A stretch of 64,000 bases of DNA from Roseospira marina (GCF_014197855.1 NZ_JACIGJ010000011.1:1-64000), one strand, 5' to 3'; positions 1-8,003 are shown, counted from the first letter of the stretch. Numbers and translations are program-made. Notes: a model not told the origin generated them from the letters alone.

Positions 1-40
1 TTCCAAACCATGGCCGCACCTCCGCGACCATCTTGACGAC

Positions 41-84
41 CTGTTACCCATGTCTCCGGTCTGTTCTGTTACCTATGTATCCGG
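41..84. repeat. Pair of 19-bp direct repeats, possible IS-end remnant
   Basis: Two copies of a 19-bp sequence, CTGTTACCCATGTCTCCGG and CTGTTACCTATGTATCCGG (41-59 and 66-84), match at 17 of 19 positions and lie 25 bp apart. Paired repeats of this kind are common as transposase-binding sites inside the ends of insertion sequences, and the sequence looks like IS-flanking DNA. No transposase frame is visible in the short stretch to the left, so the assignment is an inference. Confidence 0.4.
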
Positions 85-101
85 ATTGGACCCCCTCCCG
101 G

Positions 102-126
102 CCTCCCCCCGCCGGGGGGGGGGAGG
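102..126. terminator. G/C-tract hairpin downstream of dcuB
   Basis: CCTCCCCCC (102-110) can pair with GGGGGGAGG (118-126) around a 7-nt loop. It lies about 60 bp past the dcuB stop and could stop transcription from that gene. There is no U-tract on either strand, so the call is weak. Confidence 0.3.
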
Positions 127-185
127 AGATGGGCCGTCGACGTTGCCCCGGGACGACCCTGGGGAGGCCCACGCGGGCTCCAACC

Positions 186-1517
186 TCACAGCAGCACGCT
201 CGCCAGCACCAGCCCGACCGTCACCGACACCCATGTGCAGATGAGACCCGGCAGCATGAAGCTGTGGTTCAGCAGGAACCGGCCGATCCGGGTGGTGCCG
301 GTGCGGTCGAAGTTCACCGTCGCCAGATCGCTCGGATAGTTGGGGATGAAGTAGTAGGCGTAGACCGACGGGTAGATGCCGATGAGCGTCGCCGGCGCCA
401 CACCAAGCTGGAACGCAAGCGGTCCCAGCATCCGGGCCGTCGCCGCCTGACTGTTCACGATGATCGAGACCAGGAAGAACGCGAAGGCGAACATCCACTG
501 GTTTTCCCGCACCATGCCCTCGACCGCCGGGCGGATGGTGTCCAGGTTGTTGGTCACGAACGTATCGGCCAACCATGCGATGCCGAAGATCGCCACCACG
601 GCGGACATGCCGGCGCGAAACACCGGCCCGGCCACCATGGTCTTGGCGTTGACGCGCGACACCAGCACAATCGCCGCCGCCGTGGTCAGCAACGCCATCT
701 GAATGATATCGCCCATGCCGACCGGCCGCCCGGTCTCCGGATCAGCCACCGGGCGCAACTCCGGGAACATGCCCAGGATCACGATGCAGACCAGCCCGAG
801 CAGAAAGATGACCACGGCGCGCTTGGCCGAGGCTGGCAGTTCGCGGCCCAGCAGCGAGGCGTCCCCACCCTCCATCTCGGCGCGCAAGGCCGGGTCCGCC
901 AGCCGGCGCTGGTATTCCGGGTCCTGGTCCAGCTCCTTGCCGACGAAGGTCTGCACCATTGCCGCCGTCAACAGGCCGACCAGGGTGGCCAGGATGGTCA
1001 CCATGAGCACGTCGCCCAGGGTGTAGGGCACGCCGCGCGACTCGAACTCGGTCACCAGCCAGGCGATGGCGGCGGACAGCGGGCTCGCCGTGATGCCGAG
1101 CTGCGAGCCCACCGACGCCACCGCCAGCGGGCGCTCCGGCCGGATCCCGGTCTTGCGGGCCACGTCGGCAATGATCGGCTGCACCACATAGACGGTGTGC
1201 CCGGTGCCCACACACAGCGTCATAGTGTAGGTCACAAGCGGCCCGAGGAAGGTGACCGCCTTGGGAAACTGCCGCAGCAGACGTTCCGAAAGCTGGACCA
1301 GCCACTCCATGCCGCGCGCCGCCTCCAGCGCCGACGCCGCCGTGACGGCGGCCAGGATGATGAGCATCACCGAAATCGGCGGATCGCCCGGCACCAGCCC
1401 GAACCCGAAACACAGGATGACGACACCCAGGCCGCCGGTGATGCCCATTCCAAGGCCGCCGATCCGTGCACCGATGTACAGCGCCAGCAGCGTGATCGCC
1501 AATTGAACCCAGATCAT
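186..1517 (-). CDS. dcuB: Anaerobic C4-dicarboxylate transporter, DcuB type
   Basis: This 443-residue polytopic membrane protein has the length of E. coli DcuA/DcuB and family hallmarks: an N-terminal GARIGGLGMGITGGLGV segment, then GTGHTVYVVQPI and RPERPLAVASVGSQLGI, and near the C-terminus NSQAATARMLGPLA and DRTGTTRIGRF. The middle motifs resemble DcuB more than DcuA. The family exchanges fumarate, malate or aspartate for succinate across the inner membrane during fumarate respiration or fermentation. The start was chosen because GAAGGAG lies about 8 nt upstream. No fumarate reductase or DcuSR regulator is adjacent. The family assignment is firm; DcuB versus DcuA is less certain. Confidence 0.88.
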   Translation of the reverse strand: MIWVQLAITLLALYIGARIGGLGMGITGGLGVVILCFGFGLVPGDPPISVMLIILAAVTAASALEAARGMEWLVQLSERLLRQFPKAVTFLGPLVTYTMTLCVGTGHTVYVVQPIIADVARKTGIRPERPLAVASVGSQLGITASPLSAAIAWLVTEFESRGVPYTLGDVLMVTILATLVGLLTAAMVQTFVGKELDQDPEYQRRLADPALRAEMEGGDASLLGRELPASAKRAVVIFLLGLVCIVILGMFPELRPVADPETGRPVGMGDIIQMALLTTAAAIVLVSRVNAKTMVAGPVFRAGMSAVVAIFGIAWLADTFVTNNLDTIRPAVEGMVRENQWMFAFAFFLVSIIVNSQAATARMLGPLAFQLGVAPATLIGIYPSVYAYYFIPNYPSDLATVNFDRTGTTRIGRFLLNHSFMLPGLICTWVSVTVGLVLASVLL

Positions 1518-1730
1518 GGCGTGCAAGCTCCTTCGTGGGTGTAACGCGGCGGGCGCACCCGCAAGCCACCGGACCGGCCCCACCGCAAGGGGTACGCACA
1601 TCCGGAGCGCCCCCAGGACGACGGCACGGCGCGCCACCTGACCCGCGCGGACCAACCCCACATGCGGCAGCCAGTGTCCGCAGGCATCCCACGGCGGTCA
1701 AGGACACGTGCCGAACCGGCGCGCACACAC

Positions 1731-1765
1731 GAAAAACGGCGCGTCGGGGGCCCCCGACGCGCCGT
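1731..1765 (-). terminator. Rho-independent terminator of the binding-protein gene
   Basis: A perfect 15-bp inverted repeat without spacer (arms 1736-1750 and 1751-1765, centre GGGGGCCCCC) is followed on the minus strand by TTTTC. It lies 40 bp after the stop of the solute-binding-protein gene and before dcuB, so the two minus-strand genes are probably transcribed separately. Confidence 0.8.
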
Positions 1766-1804
1766 CATTCCGTCCGCGTGGATCGTCCGACCCAACCCGC
1801 GGCA

Positions 1805-3028
1805 TTACATGGCCTTCGGCTCGAACACCTTTTCGCTGACGAACTTGCCGTCCTCGATCACCCACAGCTCGAAGGTGCCGGCCACATCGCCGTTGGAATC
1901 GAAGTTCTGGGACCCGGCCGCACCTTCGTAGTCGATATCCGTGCCGGCTTTCAGCAGCTCGACGGCCTTGGCGTACTCGCCCGGGTGGACGACCTCGCCG
2001 GGGGGATTGGCGACGTCGCGCAGGGCGTCGCGCACAGCCGCCGGATCGGTCGAGCCGGCCTTCACCGCGGCCAGCGACAGCAGATACACGGCGTCATAGG
2101 CGGTGTCGTGGTAGGGCTTGTCGGACTCGGCGCCGTATTCCGCCGCCCAGGCCTCGGCGAAGTGCTTGCCGCCCTCGCTCTCCAGGGACTTGGCGGTGGT
2201 GCCGAAGGTGCCGTTCAGGTACTGGGCACCCAGGGCGGAGACCAGCTCCGGCGCCTTCAGCCCGTCGGTGAAGATGAACTTGCTGAAGGTGCCGCCTTCC
2301 AGGGCCTGCCGCAGGATGGTCTGGCCGCTTTCCGGATAGGCGATCAGGACGAGATGCTCGGCCCCGCCATCGACGGCGTTCTGCAACTCGCCGCGATAAG
2401 CCGCCTGATTCTTCTCGAAACCAACCGACTGGGTCACCGTGCCACCCACGCTTTCAAACGCGCTCTGGAACGAGTCGGCCAGCCCTTTGCCGTAGTCGTT
2501 GTTGACGTACATGATGGCGACGGTGTCGATACCGCGCTCTTTGGTCACCTGCGCCAGCGCGACACCCTGCCCCGCATCCGACGGCACGGTGCGGAACAGG
2601 AAGTCGTTGTCCTCCAGCGTCGTGATGACCGGCGAAGTCGAGGCGCCGGAAATCTGAGGCACGCCGACGACGGCCGACACCGACTGGGCGATGGGGATCG
2701 TGACGCCGGACGACAGGGCGCCGACCATGCCGCTCACTTTCTCGATGGAGACGAGCTTCTGGGCCGCGTCCACGCCGGACTGGGGCGCGGTCTGCGTGTC
2801 ACCCACCACGATCTCGACAGCACCGCCGTCCGCATTAATCTCCTTCTGCGCCAAGCGGATGCCGTTCAGGGACGTCTCGCCATAGGCCTGAAGGTCACCG
2901 GTCATCGGCACGATGGCCCCGATCTTGATCTCCTGCGCCTGCGCGGCACCACCCAAACCGGTGGCGATGGCGGTGGCCGTGGCCAAGCCCGTAACGGCTA
3001 GGCGGGTCCTCAAGCTGCGCGTCGTCAT
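1805..3028 (-). CDS. Branched-chain amino-acid-type ABC transporter substrate-binding protein
   Basis: This is a 407-residue periplasmic binding protein of the LivJ/LivK (Peripla_BP_6) family. Residues 1-32 form a Sec signal peptide ending AQAQ, probably cut before QEIKIG. The mature protein opens with IGAIVPMTGDLQAYGE, typical of the family, and continues with LAQKEINADGG. The family delivers leucine, isoleucine, valine or related amides to an inner-membrane HAAT-type importer. GGGGA stands about 10 nt before the start codon. No livHMGF permease or ATPase genes are in the window, so it is an orphan component and its ligand cannot be inferred. Confidence 0.9.
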   Translation of the reverse strand: MTTRSLRTRLAVTGLATATAIATGLGGAAQAQEIKIGAIVPMTGDLQAYGETSLNGIRLAQKEINADGGAVEIVVGDTQTAPQSGVDAAQKLVSIEKVSGMVGALSSGVTIPIAQSVSAVVGVPQISGASTSPVITTLEDNDFLFRTVPSDAGQGVALAQVTKERGIDTVAIMYVNNDYGKGLADSFQSAFESVGGTVTQSVGFEKNQAAYRGELQNAVDGGAEHLVLIAYPESGQTILRQALEGGTFSKFIFTDGLKAPELVSALGAQYLNGTFGTTAKSLESEGGKHFAEAWAAEYGAESDKPYHDTAYDAVYLLSLAAVKAGSTDPAAVRDALRDVANPPGEVVHPGEYAKAVELLKAGTDIDYEGAAGSQNFDSNGDVAGTFELWVIEDGKFVSEKVFEPKAM

Positions 3029-3344
3029 CGTTCGTAATCCCCGTTCTATGATCGAGTGATGGTTTGTGGCGGCGCGGCGGCATAACGGTGAGGCGCGCGC
3101 CCGGCCCCATATGGTAAGCCCCCGAAGCATAGGAAAGGCCCGTATCACCTGGCAATCCCGCATCCGTGGATCTTCCTTTCGCACCGTGGGGAGAAACGGA
3201 CCGGATGAGACGGTCCCCCGCCTCCCGGGGGTTTCCCCGCGCGGGGCGGGCGGATAGAGTGCGGATCGAACGCGGCGCGGGCGCGCCCAAAGGTTCGAGA
3301 AACGCCAATACACATCTTTTTTGTCTGATTCCGGAGTGTCGCGC
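3029..3344. other. Divergent intergenic region between binding protein and ssb
   Basis: This 316-bp gap separates two divergently transcribed genes and must hold both promoters. The part next to ssb is AT-richer (around 3300-3330). GC-rich inverted repeats occur near 3210-3245. No convincing -35/-10 pair and no alphaproteobacterial LexA box (GTTC-N7-GTTC) was found. Confidence 0.5.
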
Positions 3345-3860
3345 ATGGCAGGCAGTGTCAATAAGGTCATTCTGATCGGCAACCTGGGCCGCGACCCGGA
3401 ATGCCGTACCTTCCAGAACGGGGGCAAGGTCGCGAACCTGCGCCTCGCCACCACGGACACCTGGAAGGACCGCCAGACCGGCGAGCGGCGCGAACGCACC
3501 GAATGGCACAGCGTGGCCGTCTTCGGCCCGTTGGCAGACATCGCCGAGCGCTATCTGCGCAAGGGCAGCAAGGTCTATCTGTGCGGCTCGCTCCAGACCC
3601 GGAAGTGGCAGGACCAGAGCGGTCAGGATCGCTACACCACCGAGGTCGTGCTCCAGGGACCGGGCGCGGAAATGACCATGCTCGACAGCCCCCGTGGCGG
3701 CGGCGGTGGGGGTGGCGGCTACGACGCCGGACCGTCCGACAGCGGCGGCGGATACGGCGGTGGTGGCGGGGGCGGCGGTGGTGCCGGCCGGGGCGGCGGC
3801 TGGGATTCCGCACCGGCGGGCCCCGGCCCGGGCGATCCGGACGACGATATCCCGTTCTGA
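3345..3860 (+). CDS. ssb: Single-stranded DNA-binding protein
   Basis: This 171-residue SSB has an N-terminal OB-fold of about 110 residues ([19 protein letters not shown] to the TTEVVLQ strand), then a glycine-rich disordered linker and the acidic tip DDDIPF. The tip is the conserved docking peptide for partners such as RecO, PriA and exonuclease I. The protein coats single-stranded DNA in replication, recombination and repair as a tetramer. The start preceded by CCGGAG was preferred over an upstream in-frame ATG because translation from it begins directly at the conserved MAGSVNK. The linker contains long Gly runs. The gene stands alone with its own terminator. Confidence 0.97.
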   Translation: MAGSVNKVILIGNLGRDPECRTFQNGGKVANLRLATTDTWKDRQTGERRERTEWHSVAVFGPLADIAERYLRKGSKVYLCGSLQTRKWQDQSGQDRYTTEVVLQGPGAEMTMLDSPRGGGGGGGGYDAGPSDSGGGYGGGGGGGGGAGRGGGWDSAPAGPGPGDPDDDIPF

Positions 3861-3879
3861 CGCCCTGCGACGGGTACGA

Positions 3880-3919
3880 GACGGGGCGGACCTTGCACCG
3901 GTCCGTCCCGTCCTGTTTT
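3880..3919 (+). terminator. Rho-independent terminator of ssb
   Basis: GACGGG-G-CGGACC (3880-3892) pairs with GGTCCG-T-CCCGTC (3900-3912) around a short loop and is followed by CTGTTTTC. It lies 20 bp after the ssb stop codon. Confidence 0.8.
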
Positions 3920-4046
3920 CCCCGGTCGAATGATCCCTCCCCCTAGACGTCCGGCCTGTTGAACACAGGGCGACCGGACCTTACCTTGGTCAAGACAGAG
4001 GCGGAACGACGCGGAGTTACCGTCCGGTGGGGTCGGGGCAGTCGGC

Positions 4047-4535
4047 ATGCGGAACGACGATGGTTTCGGGACATATCTGGATACGACGCGGGATCTGAAC
4101 GCGCACCGGAGCCAGATGGGCGACGCTGTGTCTCCCGGACGCCGCAAGAAGGGCGCCCCGGGCTCCGTCAGTGCGTTCCTACAATCCATCGGCCCCACCG
4201 GGGCAGACCCCGCTCCCGCGCTCGGAGCGGTGCCGACGGGGGCCGTGCCGACCACGCGGGGGCCGACCACGCGGGGACTGACCACGCCGTCTCCCTTCGC
4301 CACCCCGCAACGGGCGACCAATCCGGACTCCGTCACGGCCGTGCTGCGCGCCATCGACGCCGGCCATCAGGATCCGGCCGCCCTGGTCGCGGCGGCCGGG
4401 CTCTCGCCGGGCGCGCTGCTGGCGGTTTTGCAGGGTCAGGTGTTTCGGGGCACCGTGTTTGATACCACGGACGACGACGGCACCCGCCGGTTCCGCCTGA
4501 CCGAGGCGGGGCGTCGCGTCACCGCCGCGCCCTGA
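4047..4535 (+). CDS. Hypothetical protein with a winged-helix-like C-terminal half
   Basis: This 162-residue protein is not one I recognise. Residues 1-90 are low-complexity and rich in Pro, Thr, Ala and Gly, including PTTRGPTTRGLTTPSP, which is encoded by a short DNA repeat. Residues about 93-158 look like a compact helical domain followed by a beta-wing (SVTAVLRAIDAGHQDPAAL, then DTTDDDGTRRFRLTEAGRR), as in winged-helix DNA-binding proteins. That is a pattern judgement only. It has no signal peptide or membrane segment. It stands between ssb and a hemerythrin gene on the opposite strand. Start assigned to the first ATG; the ribosome-binding site (GGTCGGGGC) is weak. Confidence 0.6.
   Translation: MRNDDGFGTYLDTTRDLNAHRSQMGDAVSPGRRKKGAPGSVSAFLQSIGPTGADPAPALGAVPTGAVPTTRGPTTRGLTTPSPFATPQRATNPDSVTAVLRAIDAGHQDPAALVAAAGLSPGALLAVLQGQVFRGTVFDTTDDDGTRRFRLTEAGRRVTAAP
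4247..4291 (+). repeat. 15-bp tandem repeat, three copies, inside the hypothetical gene
   Basis: Two identical units GCCGACCACGCGGGG (4247-4261, 4262-4276) are followed by a degenerate third, ACTGACCACGCCGTC (4277-4291). The period is a multiple of three, so copy-number change would keep the frame and add or remove PTTRG pentapeptides in the disordered linker. Confidence 0.85.
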
Positions 4536-4650
4536 GCGGGGGTCCCTTCGCGGTGGCCAGTCGGTCCGTCGTGGCCGACGGCCTCACCGTGATCGATGCG
4601 GTCAACGCATCACCGGAAACGCCCGGTGTCGCGGCAACGGATCGCCGCGC

Positions 4651-5076
4651 TCAACGGTCTGCGGAGCAGGAGGCCGATTCGCGGCTCATGTAAGGCCGGT
4701 ACTTCATATCGTCGCCCAGGATATGGCCCGTCAGCCACTCCGACAGGAACTCGAACAGGTGCCGCGCGTTCTCCTCGTCCGGAGAGGCCTGGAACTTCTG
4801 CTCAAAGCTGACGATGCGCCGACGGATGTCCCGGTGGGTGCGGACGTGCGCATCCAGCTCCGGATAGCGCGTCAAGCGCATCAGGCGCTCCTCGCATTCG
4901 AAATGATATTCGGTGTACCGCACCAGTTCATGGACGATCGCCCTCAAGGACTCGCGCGACTCCCCGCCCACTATCACCTCATGGAGTTGGTTCAGAAGAG
5001 AAAACAAGCGCTGATGATCATGATCGAGGGCCTCGACCCCCACACTCATCTCCTCCGTCCATTCAATCACGGTCAT
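4651..5076 (-). CDS. Bacteriohemerythrin
   Basis: This 141-residue protein carries the full diiron ligand set of hemerythrins: His21 in DHDHQRLF, His58 and Glu62 in YHFECEE, His77 and His81 in HVRTH, and His118 with Asp123 in HILGDD. Such proteins bind O2 reversibly at a mu-oxo diiron centre and serve in oxygen storage, delivery or sensing, often in motile microaerophiles. It is a stand-alone domain without a fused chemoreceptor. The start was chosen at MTVIEWTEEM, the usual N-terminus of the family. It stands near a PilZ gene and fliN, but in a separate unit. Confidence 0.92.
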   Translation of the reverse strand: MTVIEWTEEMSVGVEALDHDHQRLFSLLNQLHEVIVGGESRESLRAIVHELVRYTEYHFECEERLMRLTRYPELDAHVRTHRDIRRRIVSFEQKFQASPDEENARHLFEFLSEWLTGHILGDDMKYRPYMSRESASCSADR

Positions 5077-5394
5077 GGCCTTCTCCGACCCATCATCATA
5101 ACGGGAGGCGCCCTGGATTCGCGCGCACAAGAAACAAAACCTGTCGCACCCCGGCAACGGTCCGGCGCGCAGCGCAGGCTGTCGAAGGGTCCGGCGTTGC
5201 GAAAGCGCAATGCGTCCGACCATAGTGTTACGGGCGTATACACGAAGACGGAGCATGATGGAAACGGCGCGTGGTCCTGTCGCCCCATCCCGCGCCGGGT
5301 CCCCCGACCCCAGTGCGCGTCATAGTCCGTCGGAAGACGAAACCACAGCGTGAACGTCATGAAAAGGCCGAGGGTGAAAACCGTCGGTGCCTAT

Positions 5395-5414
5395 ATTTTT
5401 TGCAGTGCAGCATA
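5395..5414. promoter_or_regulatory. Possible PhaR/AniA-like TGC-rich box upstream of the sRNA
   Basis: TGCAGTGCAGCA at 5401-5412, preceded by a run of T, contains the odd-centred palindrome TGCA-G-TGCA. TGC-rich boxes of this type are known binding sites of PhaR/AniA, the regulator of polyhydroxybutyrate granule genes. It sits about 35 bp upstream of the -35 element of the candidate sRNA. The match is partial and the role is an inference. Confidence 0.3.
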
Positions 5415-5448
5415 ATCCGAAGGCACTGTTATTTTTTGAATTTTTCGC

Positions 5449-5477
5449 TTTACACCGGGCGGACAATGCGTCATATT
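5449..5477 (+). promoter_or_regulatory. Sigma-70-type promoter of the candidate sRNA
   Basis: TTTACA (5449-5454, five of six consensus bases) is separated by exactly 17 bp from CATATT (5472-5477, four of six). It lies in an AT-rich stretch and would start transcription near G5485, just before the first stem-loop of the sRNA. Confidence 0.6.
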
Positions 5478-5484
5478 CCGCATT

Positions 5485-5581
5485 GCAGCACGGGGTCCCT
5501 TCGCCCCGCGAAGCCGTGTTGTGTATCTTGGACGTTTCCTCCCTAAACTTGGGCCGCGCGACAGCGCGGCCCCCTTTTTTT
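5485..5581 (+). ncRNA. Candidate trans-acting sRNA, alpha-r8/MmgR (suhB) type
   Basis: A predicted RNA of about 97 nt with three parts. First comes a 5' stem-loop: outer stem CAGCACGG/CCGUGUUG (5486-5493 with 5514-5521) and inner stem CUUCGC/GCGAAG (5499-5504 with 5508-5513). Next is an unpaired linker containing UUUCCUCCCU (5535-5544). Last is a strong terminator. As I recall, the 10-nt unpaired UUUCCUCCCU core is the hallmark of the alpha-r8 family that includes Sinorhizobium MmgR, which limits polyhydroxybutyrate accumulation. The CCUCCC segment is complementary to Shine-Dalgarno sequences, which fits translational repression of mRNAs. It lies alone in a 600-bp gap. The family call rests on memory of the motif. 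Confidence 0.75.
5551..5581 (+). terminator. Rho-independent terminator of the sRNA
   Basis: GGGCCGCGC (5551-5559) pairs over 9 bp with GCGCGGCCC (5564-5572), loop GACA, followed by seven T. No protein-coding gene on this strand ends nearby, which supports a separate small transcript. Confidence 0.92.
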
Positions 5582-5694
5582 GTGCCATCCTAGAACTTTG
5601 GGCACACTCGGCGCCGCCCCTTATCCACACACGGAACATCCCGCGACGCACCACGGACCAAACGCGACTCGTCCGAGTCCGAGCCGCGGGCCCG

Positions 5695-6069
5695 TCAATG
5701 GCGAACCGGATCGCGGACGCCGCCGTCTCGCGCCGCCTGATCGAACACGCGCTGTTCCAACCGCTCCAACAGCACGATCTGACGCTCGTCCTCGATCAGG
5801 AATCGCAACCCGACATGATCGCTGGCCACCCGAACGACCTCGGCACGGAACCGGCCCAGTGATCGGACATACACGATCGCATCGTCGCCGACCCTCGTGC
5901 GCAGAGCGGTGTCCGCCGCAAATCCAGACCCGGAAATATCCCGCAGGGGACACCGGACGTCGTATTGGGTGCTAAAAATCAGGGTGGCTGTTTCCTCGAG
6001 CTGCCAGCGTGGCAAACCGCGCCGATCCATCCGGCTCCGCGAAGCCCCCGGTCCACCATCGTCCTGCAT
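5695..6069 (-). CDS. PilZ-domain protein (cyclic di-GMP receptor candidate)
   Basis: This 124-residue single-domain PilZ protein has both c-di-GMP-binding motifs: RxxxR (Arg17 to Arg21 in RRGLPRW) and D-x-S-x-x-G (Asp44 to Gly49 in DISGSG). Strands such as RAEVVRVASDHVGLRFL complete the beta-barrel, and an alpha-helix ends the chain. PilZ proteins bind c-di-GMP and adjust motility, surface attachment or polysaccharide output. The start was chosen at MQDDGG, with GGGGAAGGG about 8 nt upstream. The gene lies 200 bp downstream of fliN on the same strand, which fits a link to flagellar control, but no shared transcript is proven. Confidence 0.88.
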   Translation of the reverse strand: MQDDGGPGASRSRMDRRGLPRWQLEETATLIFSTQYDVRCPLRDISGSGFAADTALRTRVGDDAIVYVRSLGRFRAEVVRVASDHVGLRFLIEDERQIVLLERLEQRVFDQAARDGGVRDPVRH

Positions 6070-6267
6070 GTCCGAACCCTTCCCCTGTCCGATCGGCCAC
6101 GCCGAGTCCTGGACATAGCTTGCGCTGTTCGAACCGACCGGGCAACGCCCTTGAGGTCGCAAAAAGACAACCGGTCATCTCGCTATCCAGGCAAGGCCGA
6201 CCGATGCGCGCTCACCCATGTGACCGGAGCCCCACAGCACGCGAAGCCGGGTCCCGGCGCAACCGAA

Positions 6268-6540
6268 CTAGCGAAGGGGATTGTAGCTCTTGACCAATTC
6301 GGTCAGCGTCACGCCGATCTTGTCGCCCTCGGTGATGACCACCTCGCCCCGGGCCACCAGGATGTCGTTGGCGTAGATCTCGACCGGTTCGCTGGTCTTC
6401 TGCTCCAGTTCGACCACGGCGCCCCGGCCCAGCTTGAGAAGCTGGTTGACCCGCAGGTTCGCCTTGCCGAGCACAACCGCGATCTCCACGGGAACGCTGT
6501 AGACCGCCTGCTTGCTTTCTCGGGTGGGCGCGTTGGCCAT
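6268..6540 (-). CDS. fliN: Flagellar motor switch protein FliN
   Basis: This 90-residue protein is essentially a single SpoA (surface presentation of antigens) domain, as in short FliN proteins. Residues about 10-88 match the family: VPVEIAVVLGKANLRVNQLLKLGRGAVVELEQ is its typical core, followed by VEIYANDILVARGEVV and a C-terminal GVTLTELV. FliN forms the lower C-ring of the flagellar switch with FliM and FliG and takes part in torque, rotation reversal and export docking. It is not within a fli operon here: its neighbours are a PilZ gene and an MFS transporter. The ribosome-binding site is weak. Confidence 0.9.
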   Translation of the reverse strand: MANAPTRESKQAVYSVPVEIAVVLGKANLRVNQLLKLGRGAVVELEQKTSEPVEIYANDILVARGEVVITEGDKIGVTLTELVKSYNPLR

Positions 6541-6743
6541 GGCACGGGTTCCGGTTGGAGCAACAGAGCACGGACAGCACATCACGCCGGGGTCGGGCGC
6601 GGCATCCGGTTCGGGCCCAGAATGCGACCGGACCGGTTAACGAGCCCTTAGCAGCGCGCGAGCCCCGCGCCCGGCCTTCATTCCGACGCACGCGACGACG
6701 AGGACCCGGCGCGGGCGCCGTTCTGCCGCCCCGACGCGCGGAC

Positions 6744-7964
6744 CTACAGAGACCGGGCCCGGGCGGCGGCGCCCCGCGCGTACACCATCGCCAGCCCCCA
6801 GAACAGCGCGCTGACCAGGGCGACCACGCCGGCCGTGACGCCGAAGGTGGCCGGCTGGCCCAACCAGCCAACGAGCGGCTGGCTGAACATCGGCGACACG
6901 AACTGGCCCAAGAAGATGCTCATCGTCGTGCCGCCCACCAGCCGGCCGCGCAGATGGGGCGGAGCCAAGGTCATCATCCAGTTGGTGATGTTCGGGAAGG
7001 TCGCGCCGACGCCGAAGCCGGCGAACAGCAGGGCGATCATGAACCCCACCTGCTCCTCGGCGGCCCAGACCCCGACGAAGCCGATCGCGATCATGCCGAA
7101 GGACAGCCCGAACAGGGCCGGCGGCGAGAAGACCGCGCGCAGCCGCCCGAACTGGAGCGAGGTCACGCCGCCCGCCACATTCATCGCCGCGATGGCGAAC
7201 CCGGCGGCGAAGGGGGCGACGATGCCCATCTCCCGCAGCAGAAAGGGCGCCTGCGTCGGCACGATGTAGAACGTCACGTTCAGCATGAAGGCCGCAAAAT
7301 AGACCAGCCCCACCAGCGACCAGCGCACATGAACCGGACCGTCCGGTGTCGGGGCCTCCGAGGCGCCCCCCGCGCGGCCCGCGCGCTCCGGGGTCGGCTC
7401 GTCCGGCTCCCACAGCACCAGCAACAGCGCCGGCAACAAGCCGAGGGCGATCATGTAGACCCCGAACGGACCGCGCCAGTGCAGCTCCGCCAGCGCGCCG
7501 CCGAGCAGCACGAACACCACCCCACCCCAGGACATGGAGGCCGCCATGTTGCCCATCATCCGACCACGGTCGGCCCCCCGATAGTAGTCCCCGATCAGCG
7601 TCACGGTGCCGGTCATGACGCAGGCCACCGCCAGGCCCAGCACCGCGCGGCCGATCAGAAGCGCGCTCAGGCTGTCGACGTACAGGCCCGTGGTGCCCCC
7701 CAGAACGTAGAGCAGCGCACCGCACACGATCACCGGCTTACGGCCCAGGCGGTCCACCGCAAACCCGGCCAGCGGCGACCCCAGGGCGATGAACAGCGCC
7801 GGCAGGGTCAGCACCATCCGGGCGAGCACCTCGACACCCTCGGTGTCCGCGAAGTGATCGTACAGCGCCGGCAGCGAGGGCGAGATGGTCGCCCCCGCCA
7901 TGACGGTCAGCGCGGCCGAGCACAGCACGGTGGCGCGCACGGCCAAACGGGCAGGATCACGCAT
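6744..7964 (-). CDS. Major facilitator superfamily transporter
   Basis: This 406-residue integral membrane protein has about 12 hydrophobic segments in two six-helix halves, joined by a charged central loop (EPDEPTPERAGRAGGASEAP, near residue 195). The loop between helices 2 and 3 has the MFS signature DRLGRKPV, and TGTVTLIGDYYRGADRGRMMG matches the helix 4/5 region. It probably exports or imports a small solute by proton coupling. Nothing in the neighbourhood indicates the substrate. The stop lies 200 bp from fliN and the start about 40 bp after the acyl-CoA synthetase, so it may be co-transcribed with the latter. Confidence 0.85.
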   Translation of the reverse strand: MRDPARLAVRATVLCSAALTVMAGATISPSLPALYDHFADTEGVEVLARMVLTLPALFIALGSPLAGFAVDRLGRKPVIVCGALLYVLGGTTGLYVDSLSALLIGRAVLGLAVACVMTGTVTLIGDYYRGADRGRMMGNMAASMSWGGVVFVLLGGALAELHWRGPFGVYMIALGLLPALLLVLWEPDEPTPERAGRAGGASEAPTPDGPVHVRWSLVGLVYFAAFMLNVTFYIVPTQAPFLLREMGIVAPFAAGFAIAAMNVAGGVTSLQFGRLRAVFSPPALFGLSFGMIAIGFVGVWAAEEQVGFMIALLFAGFGVGATFPNITNWMMTLAPPHLRGRLVGGTTMSIFLGQFVSPMFSQPLVGWLGQPATFGVTAGVVALVSALFWGLAMVYARGAAARARSL

Positions 7965-8003
7965 GCGGCAAACCCGTCGGGCCCCCGCTCACGTCACAGT
8001 CGG

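Noticed and set aside
33-1544. Long open frame on the plus strand opposite dcuB (503 codons)
   Set aside because: It mirrors a clear transporter gene; the product is His/Arg/Gln-rich with no domain and arises from high GC content. Similar mirror frames lie opposite most genes here.
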